Below, piece after piece: positions 54,506 through 63,243 of a stretch of DNA of 64,000 nt. The stretch spans positions 1 through 64,000 of the forward strand of contig JBIMKP010000022.1 in the NCBI GenBank assembly GCA_051861545.1, given 5' to 3'. A program made the translations under genes and the position numbers. The DNA is from CAISCU01 sp051861545. GTDB taxonomy: Bacteria; Bacteroidota; Bacteroidia; UKL13-3. Numbering within the stretch: the first letter of the stretch is position 1; the number at the start of each line of letters is the position of its first letter. The notes below the pieces were generated by a model that saw only the letters and a list, made by a program, of their open reading frames with translations, had not been told where the DNA came from and did no database searches.

Positions 54506-55351
54506 TTAATGTTTGGGTTTGTTGATTTCATCAATTGTCAAGCTTTTATAAAAAGTTTCAAAGTCTTTGTCTTCTCCATAGTTGTTTATGATTTCAAATA
54601 AGGTGGAATACTTTTTCAAATAAATCATTTGTCTGTATGGTTCCTTTTTGTTCGTGCTTTGAAGTATTACACGTATTGCTTTTGTATTATTGATGTTTAT
54701 TGTGTCACGCTTTTCGCTTACTTGTCCTTTGAATATAGATTTTTCTATTGCAATAAAATGCTCATTTTTATAGTCGCTAGTGTCTTGCATCCAGATGCAC
54801 CATTTCATTGAATTTGTTATATCATTTTCGGGGTTCTCAATTTTGTCTCCAATGCACTTTCCATTTTGAATATTTTCTACAACTAAATTTTCGGGGTATT
54901 TGAAACTTATTACAAAACCAAAATTTACTGTGTCTCGATATGTCATCCAATTAACATCAGTTAAAAACTCAAGTTCTCCTTTTTCTACAGTTTTCGTGTA
55001 TTGTTTTGCTTTTCCGTCATTGTTGGTAAACCCAATTACAACAAAGTCTTGGTTGTATAAAAGTCGAAAGTTTTTTTGTGTCACATTAACTTTAGCAATG
55101 TAAGATGCAGTAGTGCTTTTCCAATTATCATGATTGTTGTTCACCCAGTGGATTAATTTTTTAAACTTTTCAGAATTAGGGTCAATTTTTTTTGTTACAC
55201 TTTCTGTAAGTCCAGTTTGGTCGTTGATTTTGTGAATTGTTAAATTCAATGGTGAATTGAGGTCAATATATTTTTCAATACTTGTTTCTGTTGAACAACT
55301 TGAAATTGTCAACAGTGAAATAAAAGTTATAATGATAATCGTTCCATTCAT
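54506..55351 (-). CDS. Lipoprotein of unknown function
   Basis: About 281 residues from MNGTIIIITFISLLTISSCS, whose Cys fits a lipobox; a start 12 nt upstream is equally possible. The mature protein has KLIHWVNNNHDNWKSTTASY, then FRLLYNQDFVVIGFTNNDGK and a C-terminal half with an IQNGKCIGDKIENPE Cys loop, ending in a Lys-rich tail. Function unknown. It shares a promoter region with the gene upstream at 55549. Confidence 0.65.
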   Translation of the reverse strand: MNGTIIIITFISLLTISSCSTETSIEKYIDLNSPLNLTIHKINDQTGLTESVTKKIDPNSEKFKKLIHWVNNNHDNWKSTTASYIAKVNVTQKNFRLLYNQDFVVIGFTNNDGKAKQYTKTVEKGELEFLTDVNWMTYRDTVNFGFVISFKYPENLVVENIQNGKCIGDKIENPENDITNSMKWCIWMQDTSDYKNEHFIAIEKSIFKGQVSEKRDTININNTKAIRVILQSTNKKEPYRQMIYLKKYSTLFEIINNYGEDKDFETFYKSLTIDEINKPKH

Positions 55352-55548
55352 AGTTTTTGTCATAGCCTTTCCACTGATGTTCTGAGAGCTTGCACAGTGC
55401 GGATTCGATACAGAATTGTTTCAGCCAAATGCGAACTTAGTGGGAAGATCATACTTTCACAAAAAGAAAAACCACATTACAATAAGCCCTTTGTAAGTAG
55501 GTGGTTTATCAATTTCTTCTTTTGAAGTAGTAGTTATTGAGAAGACTA

Positions 55549-56154
55549 TTATAGGTTGTTAATGTCTTTGTTTAAAAGATAAAACTCCTTATCATAATTA
55601 TCTATCAGTTTCTTATCCAAGTTAAGTTGTTTGACTGTCTTGCCAGTTGAATAGTTTTGTAATGATACAATTTTGCCATTTAGTATATCAATACTTAAGG
55701 TGTCGAAAAATTTATCAGTCGGTAATTGAGATGTCTGAAAAACAACTGTTTTGTTGTTTGTTGTTTTACAAGCATAAATCATATACTCAGTATTTGAAAC
55801 AAACTCGTAGGAGTAGTCTGTAATAGTGAATATATGTTGAGTAATCTCTTTATTTTTATTGTCTTTCGATTTCAATTTATGAAGTCCCTTCAAATAATAA
55901 ATAGTTGCACTAAGCACTGAAAGACCAGCTAATACAGGTTTTAAATACACTGAGGGCGTGATTAGTCCGAACTTTTCGGAAATAAGTAAAAGTACCATTA
56001 GTCCGAAGAATGTTAGCACGCCAATTATTACGCTGTCACTAAGTGCTTTTTTTCTTAAATGTTCTTTTTGCTTTTTTAAGTCAGCAAGTACAGAAGATGA
56101 TAGACTTTTCTCAACTATTTTCATTCGTAATTTTTGGCATTTTTGGTTTGACAA
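55549..56154 (-). CDS. Membrane protein of unknown function
   Basis: 201 residues; a start at MKIVEKSLSSS (56124) is also plausible. Two membrane helices (VIIGVLTFFGLMVLLLIS and VYLKPVLAGLSVLSATIYYL) are followed by a soluble beta-rich domain (YEFVSNTEYMIYACKTTNNK). No family seen. Repeat copy C lies 40 nt upstream with its promoter pointing at this gene. Confidence 0.6.
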   Translation of the reverse strand: MSNQKCQKLRMKIVEKSLSSSVLADLKKQKEHLRKKALSDSVIIGVLTFFGLMVLLLISEKFGLITPSVYLKPVLAGLSVLSATIYYLKGLHKLKSKDNKNKEITQHIFTITDYSYEFVSNTEYMIYACKTTNNKTVVFQTSQLPTDKFFDTLSIDILNGKIVSLQNYSTGKTVKQLNLDKKLIDNYDKEFYLLNKDINNL

Positions 56155-56189
56155 GATTGATTGTTAAAACTTGTCGATAGGGTTTTGAT

Positions 56190-56296
56190 TATTTGTTATT
56201 GGCCAGCGATTATACTCAAATGTAAATAGGGGAAAGGAATTAATCAACTAGTAAATCCCGTTAAACAGAGACGAATTGCACACCTATTGTAATTGT
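56190..56296 (-). repeat. Promoter-bearing repeat, copy C
   Basis: About 107 bp. On the minus strand TTG (56247-56245), 20 nt, TACATTTG (56224-56217), then TATAATCGCTGGCCAA. Placed between the Fic gene stop and the membrane gene start. Confidence 0.85.
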
Positions 56297-56357
56297 ACTC
56301 TGTACTCTTAGTGGCTGATGTTCTATCCAATCTTTTGCTTTATTTAATATTAGTTTA

Positions 56358-57152
56358 TTAGCTATTATTTGATTTCTCTCTCTCTAACCCAATTCTGTTT
56401 ACGGTTTCATAAAGTAAAGTTGCATTCACTAACAAGCGTTCAAGCTCTTGTTCAAAAAATGCTTCAGTATGTTCGTTCCACTTTTTTGGTGAATTATTCA
56501 ACTCTCTAAAACTTTTTGAAAGAGTTGAAATGTATTCCTTTTTTTGTGGAGCATCATTGATAAAAATTGGTGGATATAAATCAAACATCAGCATCCAGTT
56601 TTTCGCAATTCTTGTTACTCTCCCGTTGCCATCTGCGAATGGATGAATTCTAATCAACTCGTGATGAAAATAAATAGCTCTGATAATAGGATTTGTTATA
56701 CTATTCATTTGATAAAATAGCTCCGAAACTAACTGCGGAACAATGTTTTGATCAGGACAAATATGTCCACCTATTTGCACTAAAGTCTGTCTGTAACGAT
56801 TTGGGTGAATGGCATTGGTCTCAGGAGAAACTAAACGGAGTAACTGAAAAAGTTGTAATTCTTTTTCAAAATTGTTGTGTGTTATTATCTCCTCAATTAC
56901 AAAGTCTAACGATATTTTTAAGTTTTTTAAATATTCTTCTGCTTCCTCTTCATTTTGAGCTTCCATTTGTGCATTTTTCAAACTAAGAAGTTCTTGGAGT
57001 TCTTGTACACTAGTCAAGTATGTGTCTAAAAGGTCGTCATCCAAATGGTGTCGGCTATATATAATTAATCTATAAATTGACTTTACTAAATGGTCAATCT
57101 TATCAATTTTGGCTTGATTAATTTTTAATTCTTTAACTGGTAATAATTCCAT
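56358..57152 (-). CDS. Fic/DOC family protein
   Basis: 264 residues. The AMPylation loop is H170-PFADGNGRVTR181, the complete Fic core HxFx(D/E)GNGRxxR. A helical N-terminal domain of about 110 residues precedes it. I see no clear (S/T)xxxE(G/N) inhibitory helix. Fic enzymes transfer AMP or other nucleotide parts to protein hydroxyls; the target is unknown. Its neighbours are accessory genes, not a known antitoxin. Confidence 0.9.
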   Translation of the reverse strand: MELLPVKELKINQAKIDKIDHLVKSIYRLIIYSRHHLDDDLLDTYLTSVQELQELLSLKNAQMEAQNEEEAEEYLKNLKISLDFVIEEIITHNNFEKELQLFQLLRLVSPETNAIHPNRYRQTLVQIGGHICPDQNIVPQLVSELFYQMNSITNPIIRAIYFHHELIRIHPFADGNGRVTRIAKNWMLMFDLYPPIFINDAPQKKEYISTLSKSFRELNNSPKKWNEHTEAFFEQELERLLVNATLLYETVNRIGLEREKSNNS

Positions 57153-57655
57153 TTGTCTATGAATTTGTTAAACTGTAAATCATCGGCTAAGCCTACACTT
57201 AAGGTTTTGGTAATTGACCTATTAAGGGATAGCTTAGCACAAATTTTACCTTAACTGTTAATTTCAAAAATAAACTTTTCTGCCGATTCTTTTTCCTCTA
57301 AGATTTAAAGCCATTATTGCAACTAAACGACTATTGAATGTCGTTTTTTTTAATCATAAAGTTTGCAAACATTTCTATAATAAAAATCACAAGGGATAAA
57401 CTCATTTCAAACAAAAAAACAGTAAGCGTTTTTGATAAAATTCTTTTGCTTTTTCTTTTAGGTATTTCATCCTCAAAACTCAACTCAACACGATTATTAA
57501 ACAAAAAAATACTAATAACAATAGTTTAAGAAGTTAAATCATTTAACACTATCTGTCTATAAAAATGTTGAAGCATGGTTGAGTATAAAACCTAAAATTA
57601 TTCCTATTGTGGTTACCAAAGGTTGTCGATATGATTGAATTTTATCTTCTATATT
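57153..57655. other. 500-bp gap without recognised gene
   Basis: AT-rich sequence upstream of the Fic gene and downstream of the amine oxidase. A 63-residue plus-strand frame at 57338-57529 exists but has Lys/Leu/Ile-rich random composition and no support. No repeat copy is present here. Confidence 0.5.
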
Positions 57656-59029
57656 TTACATCAAATCAATTATTTTATCTGCTTCTCTAATGCCACTTAA
57701 GTATGCTCCGTGTGCGGTTGAAAAATAGTCGGCTTCGGTGTGTTCGCCTGCAAAGAATAATCTATCGTTAATTTCTTCTGCCAAGTCTTCAAAATGGCGC
57801 ATTTCTGTACCAATTTGAGTGAAAGAATAAGCTCCGAATGAATTTACATTCGTTTGCCATTTAGTTCTCAGCATATTGGTAGGATTAGGAATACTATTTC
57901 CATAAATATCTTTTAAATGAGCCATTATTTCGTCTATTATTTGTGCATCCGTCATTGATTCTGTCTGCCTTGCATAATTTGAATATGCAAAAGTCATTAA
58001 ACCATTTAGGCTTGGGTGAAATTTTTTAACATTCACAAAATAGTTGAACTTATCTCTTGTTTCTGGTGTGTAACAAATGTATTGTTCATTGTCCCAAAAT
58101 GCAGTATTCCAAGTAAGTAAAAATTTATTGACGCAATTCATACCAACTTTTTGAATAGCTGTTTGTTTAGCTGTAGGCAATGTTGGAACAAATTGTATAG
58201 TGCCTGATTTTAAAACTCCCAGTGGAACGGTTACCAATACATAATCAGCTTCTGTGATAGTTTCATTATGTGTAATCTTTGCCTTAGAGTTTGAATAATC
58301 AATTTTTGAAACTCGTTGATTAAGTTGAATATTTAATCCCTCTGCTAAAAAAAATGGAATAGTGTCATATCCATTCGTTGAAATTCTTTCTTCTCCTGTA
58401 AACTCTTCGCCTTCATCATACAATGTTGAGGAAACTTTATCTAATTCGCCTAAATCAAATGTTACATAAGTAGATAATAAAAATTTCCAAAGTCTATCAT
58501 TTACTTTTGTTGGGTGCAAGCTATTAAAAACAGTTTCAAAACTTTGGTTTGCACTTCCGCTATTTTTAAGAGTACTTAAAATGGTTTGTAATTCTGTTTC
58601 GGCATTATCAAATGCTGTGTCGCTTCTCAAAACGCCACTAATATCATAGCACACTAAACTTTCATCATCAGTGAAAGCTGTGTTCATTCCTGCTTGTTGA
58701 GCCAAATTTGTGATTGGGTTTCCATTTGTTCCGTGTATCCAACTTGCTCCTTCGTCAAAAGCAAAGCCAAGAGATCGATTAGTTCGTAATCGTCCACCCA
58801 CTTTATCTTGTGCTTCTAACACAATTATATTGAAACCTTTTTCTTTCAGTTTTTTTGCTGCTGCTAAACCTGAAATTCCTGCTCCAATAACTACAACTGT
58901 TTTTCCGTTTGGTTCGTGGTCTTCATCTTTATTACAAGAACTTGCTAAAATTGAAGGTGCGATAAGAAAAATTTGTAAACCTGTTAAGGAGTCTTTTATA
59001 AATTTTCTTCTTTCCATTTTTTTGTCCAT
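57656..59029 (-). CDS. Flavin amine oxidase (exported)
   Basis: 457 residues; a start at the next Met (MERRKF) is equally likely. The N-terminus has RRKFIKDS, a Tat-like motif, and a weak lipobox-like ILASSC around residue 32. The FAD dinucleotide fold is VVVIGAGISGLAAAKKLKEK with the distal EAQDKVGGRLRTN, then SWIHGTNGNP; the C-terminus has LFFAGEHTEADYFSTAHGAY. Likely oxidises a polyamine or amino-acid amine outside the inner membrane. Repeat copy D is 80 nt upstream and drives it. Confidence 0.9.
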   Translation of the reverse strand: MDKKMERRKFIKDSLTGLQIFLIAPSILASSCNKDEDHEPNGKTVVVIGAGISGLAAAKKLKEKGFNIIVLEAQDKVGGRLRTNRSLGFAFDEGASWIHGTNGNPITNLAQQAGMNTAFTDDESLVCYDISGVLRSDTAFDNAETELQTILSTLKNSGSANQSFETVFNSLHPTKVNDRLWKFLLSTYVTFDLGELDKVSSTLYDEGEEFTGEERISTNGYDTIPFFLAEGLNIQLNQRVSKIDYSNSKAKITHNETITEADYVLVTVPLGVLKSGTIQFVPTLPTAKQTAIQKVGMNCVNKFLLTWNTAFWDNEQYICYTPETRDKFNYFVNVKKFHPSLNGLMTFAYSNYARQTESMTDAQIIDEIMAHLKDIYGNSIPNPTNMLRTKWQTNVNSFGAYSFTQIGTEMRHFEDLAEEINDRLFFAGEHTEADYFSTAHGAYLSGIREADKIIDLM

Positions 59030-59094
59030 ATTTTAGTTTGTTCATGGTGTTTCGCTATAATAGCATTCAATGTTTTTAGCGCTTCTGCGATGGT

Positions 59095-59190
59095 TGTGCG
59101 TTTATGCTCAAATGTAAATAGGGGAAAGGAATTTACCAACCACTAAAATCCCTTTAAATGGAGACGAATTGCATGCCTATTGTGAATGTG
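59095..59190 (-). repeat. Promoter-bearing repeat, copy D
   Basis: About 96 bp. On the minus strand TTG (59139-59137), 20 nt, TACATTTG (59116-59109), then CATAAACGCACAACC. It faces the amine oxidase gene. The stretch from here to the IS left end at 59596 contains no gene. Confidence 0.85.
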
Positions 59191-59833
59191 CTGTAAGCGG
59201 TAGTTGTGTTGGTCATCGTCATCAATTTCTCTGACTTTAATATTGTCCAAATAGACCTTTTTATTTACGTTATTTTTATACTTTTATAAGGTCTTGTTTT
59301 GATATAAAATAAACTTCGGTGTCTTAAAATATAGAAGTACTTTATTTTAAATTGTCGTCTTTTTATTTATAGTTTATTATTATTTCTAGTCAATTTGTCT
59401 TTTTAGATTTTTTTTAATCTGCTCCGGTTGGGCAATTGATGTATTATTTTATCTTGTTCTAAACATACCAAGTCCATATAAGAGTCGATAGGTTTCTATG
59501 TCAAAAGTGTATTTATTTGAAATAACATTTCTAAAGACTTCGAAAGAAGGTTCCTGATTGCTGCGACACTTGTCACAACAGTCCACTGAAAAATTTGTCT
59601 CGTCCTGAAAAATGTTTACACTTATTGATAAATAATCCTGTTACATGTTTACACAATTTTTTAAATCCTGAATACCGTTTACATTTGTTTTACTGGATGA
59701 AGCGGAAGCGAGCTCTGCTGAGGAGCAACTCGCCAGGAATAATCCAGTCAGATGAGCATATAAATCCGTTATTAGGTTTACACTTGATAATGGATTTACT
59801 TTTTATATGCACTTCTGCCAAGCCTAATAAAAC

Positions 59834-60749
59834 CTATGCCATAGCTACCTCCTCCTTTTTTTGTTTATTGATTTGATAATAATTTTTCCATCGTTTGTTG
59901 AGTTTTCCGGTTCCTTGATGTGCTTCAACAGGTTTAAGATTATCAATGCTCCCATGCGGTCTTAAATGATTGTAAGTGCTACAAGCTACAGCTATTGCTA
60001 GTTGTGCTATTTTAAAATCGACAAATACCTCTTCTAAAAGTTCAGATTTTAAAATACCGTTTACTCTTTCTGCAAGCGGGTTTTCCAAGGGGTCTCCATT
60101 TTCTGTCATTGAAATTTTAATGGTATTATTGTGTAATAACTTTACATATTCATCGCAGCAGTATTGCACTCCTCTATCACTGTGATGAATTAAATTTTCA
60201 CAATCTGTATTACCGGTCAAAGCCATTTTTAATGCTTTTAATGGACCTTTTGCCGATAAATCTTCACTCAAATAAAAGCCAACAATTTTATGGCTGTATG
60301 CATCTGTTATAAGTGATAAATAAGCAAAGTCATCCGATAAATGAATATAGGTTATATCACTTACCCAAAGCTGATTAGGGGCAATGGGTATAAAGCCTTT
60401 AATGATGTTTGGAAAGTGTGGTTATACATCCTTTGCGCCTTCGTTTTGTAATCAACATGCCTCGTTCTGCCAATAGATTAAACATTGCATCTCTTCCTAT
60501 TTGAAAATTATGGTCTTCTAAAAATCCTTGCATTTCATGCAATAGTTTTCGGGTGCCTAATCGCTTCTGATGCTTTCGATAACGCAACACTTCATCAATG
60601 ACAATATCAGCTTCGTATGCTTTTTGCTGAATAAATTTTAGGCCTTGATAGTAGCTTTGCCTACTATAACCAAGCAGCAAACAAAGGTCGTTTATGCAAC
60701 GAGGCTTCCTTTGTCCAACTGTTTCTACCGCTTGGTGCCAGACTTTTTT
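59834..60749 (-). pseudogene. IS3 transposase OrfB (rve), frameshifted
   Basis: Following a -1 slip at the A6G heptamer the frame reads KVWHQAVETVGQRKPRCIND and LCLLLGYSRQSYYQGLKF, as expected of OrfB. It stops at 60399 after ITTLSKHH. The integrase core then continues in another frame: FPNIIKGFIPIAPNQLWVSD (first Asp of the DDE triad), ITYIHLSDDFAYLSLITDAY, later LIHHSDRGVQYCCDEYV (second Asp) and NPLAERVNGILKSEL (Glu). The triad residues are all present but split by the shift and small deletion near 60400-60420, so the enzyme is probably dead. Confidence 0.85.
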
Positions 60750-61057
60750 CTGATGTCAATTTTAAGTTGATCTTCTGCAATATCAATCATTGCGTTGAGC
60801 AGCTCGTTGTGAAGTTTTGCTTTACGCAATTCTTCCTGCAAAGTTTTTACATCAGTTGGTAAGGGCTCTGCAGAAATTGGTTGGATTTGTGTTTTTGTTT
60901 TTGGCACTGATTTACCTTGAAATTTTCTTACCCACGAATGTATTAATCTGAAATCAATCTCATGCTTTTTTCCTAACTGGCGGTAACTTAATTCGCCCAT
61001 TAAATACTCTGCAATGATTTTCTCTTGTTCTTCTTTTGTTTTCGTTCTTCTTTTCAT
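60725..61057 (-). CDS. IS3 transposase OrfA (helix-turn-helix)
   Basis: 110 residues: RRTKTKEEQEKIIAEYLMGE with HTH continuation SYRQLGKKHEIDFRLIHSWV, then a leucine-zipper-type segment KTLQEELRKAKLHNELLNAM. It is the DNA-binding partner of OrfB. Near its 3' end the message contains A-AAA-AAG (minus strand, 60749-60743), the usual slippery heptamer for -1 frameshift into OrfB. Confidence 0.88.
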   Translation of the reverse strand: MKRRTKTKEEQEKIIAEYLMGELSYRQLGKKHEIDFRLIHSWVRKFQGKSVPKTKTQIQPISAEPLPTDVKTLQEELRKAKLHNELLNAMIDIAEDQLKIDIRKKSGTKR

Positions 61058-61167
61058 TTTTGTTTACACTTTTTTGTGTAAACCTATTTTAGGACGAGAC
61101 AGTCTACTTTAATTATAGACCATAATTCTTTAATTAAAATCTTTTAGATGATGATTTTTGTGAATTG

Positions 61168-63231
61168 TCAATTATTTTGTCTACACACTCTACTTACATA
61201 CTTCTTCCCAGTTTCACTTGTCACCTCCATCAGGTAAATACCTGGCCCAAAAGACAAGGAATTCAGTTTAAGTAAGTGGGTTGCTGAAACTTGTTCCTCT
61301 AATATCCTTCTTCCTTGCAGGTCGGTAATTTTGTATCCGATAATGCGCTCAGAACTTAGTGTAACATTAAGTTCATCTCTTGAAGGATTGGGATAAATAG
61401 AAAACTTATTTTCAATAACCTCATTAAGTCCTGTGGTAGTTTTTTGCCAAGCAGTGAGTTTAATCCGGTAAAGTGGCTGGGTTGGGTGGTTTGTGGAAAT
61501 ATTAAGGAATGCAGTGCGGGAAAGTGTATCAGATATGCGAAATAACACTGGAATAGATAGGCTATTCTTAGTGTTAAGTATCCTCGGTCTGCTTACTACA
61601 GAGAAAGCAGCTGTATCTCCGGTTATGTATATGGAGTTAATTTTCAGTGGAGTATTACCCGTATTTTTCAGTTCGAGCATGGTTTCAATCTCTTGTCCAG
61701 CAGATGGATTTCCATAGCTAATAACTGCCTCATTTGGCAAAAGTGTTTTATTTCTGTGTACTTCATAGGTTATGTTCTGACCAATTCCATTTCCAAATAG
61801 CCTAAGTGTGTAATTACCAGTATAATTGTCGTTTGTTACGAGGCTTAATAAGGATGTTGACAGGCCGTTAAGCGTAGCATGAAATCTGATAGTAAGTGTT
61901 GCTATTCCTCCAGGATTTACCGTAGTGCTATCTAGCCTATAAGACCAACCTATATTACTGCTTAATAGTACCTGATTAATCGTAAGTGGCAGGTTTCCTT
62001 GGTTGTATACATGAAAGGTCCTAAACACCGTATCGCCCACCATAACAGAAGGAAACAAAAGGCTGTCGTTGTTGGCCAATCCTTTTTCCAATTCATTATC
62101 AAATGCAGCATTAAGCAAAATCAATGGCCCACCAATACGCACCATTCGGGTAAGGCTATCTTTAAAACTGCCATTTTTGTAGGTGGCGTATAGTTTTACA
62201 GGATAAACGCCCGGTGTATTGAATTTGTGGGTAGGATGCACCTCATCAGAAAAGCTGCCATCTCCAAAACTCCAACGGTACTTGTAACGGTTGAAATTCT
62301 GATAATACTGATTGGCAAAAAACAACAGTTTGTTCGACTCGTTTTTGAAAGAAACTTTTTGCGTTGCCGCATCATAAGCAGATACCATGAAATCTGGGGC
62401 GGGATCGTAATAGCCCACATTCCAGTTTTGAAGATTGCTATGGATTATCTGATTAACTGCTAACCTAATGTTGGAAGCAACTGTGCTTGAAAGACCAGGA
62501 TTATAGGTGATGCCAATTGGTGATTTCCTAAAAAGCATATTGTAGAATGTGCACGCAGCCAAATAGGAACCTGCCATAGAAGGATGCGATTCATCGGTGT
62601 CATAGAGTTCAATATCCGGATGATTGGTGCGCACATATCGCCACACAGCGGCAACAGCAGCTACAGGAAGTTGCTCATTATACCACATGTTGGGGCCTCC
62701 CATTTGCATATAATTTTGTTGCAACAACGAATCCATGCCCTGATAGGTGCAATAGTAAGCTGCCTTAGGAAACTGTGCACACAGTGAAGGCTCGCCATTT
62801 TTTCTTCCCCAGGTCATATAAAGCATCGGTATTGCACCTTCTTGGTCAATCGAGATCTTGAGGTCCTGAACACTTTGAATGTTGTTTGGTTCGAAACTAT
62901 TGGGGGCAATAATGGAGGGTTCATTGCAAACCGCTGCGCCCATTACGCTCTGTTGTTGGATAACAACATAGTCCCATTGCGGATCAGCCATCATATCCAA
63001 ACTCACCTGATCGTTTAAGTGATTGTTAAATGTATAGCCTCCCGGAGAATTATCGTTGTATATCAAGGTGTCACCTACTGATGAAGCCACATTCTTAATA
63101 AGCAGCGGGAGATTGTTGACCGTAACATAACTGTTACCGAGAAACAAGGCACGAACTTTTGTTGGTGGCTGTGCAATGGATTTGGTTTGAAATGCCACTG
63201 CAAATAGAATTATGAATAAATAACGTATCAT
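61168..63231 (-). CDS. Secreted SGNH-hydrolase-like protein with PKD and T9SS type A sorting domain
   Basis: 687 residues with signal peptide (YLFIILFAVAFQTKSIAQ). The N-terminal domain looks like an SGNH hydrolase: LFLGNSYVTVNNLP (Ser34), DYVVIQQQSVMG, and TDESHPSMAGSYLAACTFYN (Asp/His). A PKD domain follows (YRWSFGDGSFSDEVHPTHKF), then a choice-of-anchor-D or HYDIN-like repeat part (TFHVYNQGNLPLTINQVLL; MLELKNTGNTPLKINSIYI), and the T9SS tail FSIYPNPSRDELNVTLSS...GIYLMEVTSETGKKYV. Exported to the surface. Noticeably higher GC than most of the window. Confidence 0.85.
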   Translation of the reverse strand: MIRYLFIILFAVAFQTKSIAQPPTKVRALFLGNSYVTVNNLPLLIKNVASSVGDTLIYNDNSPGGYTFNNHLNDQVSLDMMADPQWDYVVIQQQSVMGAAVCNEPSIIAPNSFEPNNIQSVQDLKISIDQEGAIPMLYMTWGRKNGEPSLCAQFPKAAYYCTYQGMDSLLQQNYMQMGGPNMWYNEQLPVAAVAAVWRYVRTNHPDIELYDTDESHPSMAGSYLAACTFYNMLFRKSPIGITYNPGLSSTVASNIRLAVNQIIHSNLQNWNVGYYDPAPDFMVSAYDAATQKVSFKNESNKLLFFANQYYQNFNRYKYRWSFGDGSFSDEVHPTHKFNTPGVYPVKLYATYKNGSFKDSLTRMVRIGGPLILLNAAFDNELEKGLANNDSLLFPSVMVGDTVFRTFHVYNQGNLPLTINQVLLSSNIGWSYRLDSTTVNPGGIATLTIRFHATLNGLSTSLLSLVTNDNYTGNYTLRLFGNGIGQNITYEVHRNKTLLPNEAVISYGNPSAGQEIETMLELKNTGNTPLKINSIYITGDTAAFSVVSRPRILNTKNSLSIPVLFRISDTLSRTAFLNISTNHPTQPLYRIKLTAWQKTTTGLNEVIENKFSIYPNPSRDELNVTLSSERIIGYKITDLQGRRILEEQVSATHLLKLNSLSFGPGIYLMEVTSETGKKYVSRVCRQNN

Positions 63232-63243
63232 CTGGATTGTATT

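Larger units (their letters stand above)
59596..61101 (-). mobile_element. IS3-family insertion sequence, decayed
   Basis: About 1.5 kb. Both ends show TGTCTCGTCCT followed by an A-rich stretch and GTTTACAC (left from 59596, right ending at 61101 in inverted form). It encodes two frames on the minus strand, an IS3-type OrfA and an OrfB that is broken. Subterminal DNA near 59695-59745 contains another hairpin (GCGAG...CTCGC). A target duplication is not obvious: the bases at the two sides differ. Confidence 0.8.

Noticed and set aside
57338..57529. A 63-residue plus-strand frame
   Set aside because: Composition is random Lys/Leu/Ile, there is no homology signal, and it lies in an AT-rich gap.
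53741..59190. Interpreting the promoter-bearing repeats as integron attC sites
   Set aside because: No GTTRRRY or RYYYAAC core at matching ends, no clear bulged stem of the attC type, and no integrase gene in the window; only cassette-like spacing supports it.
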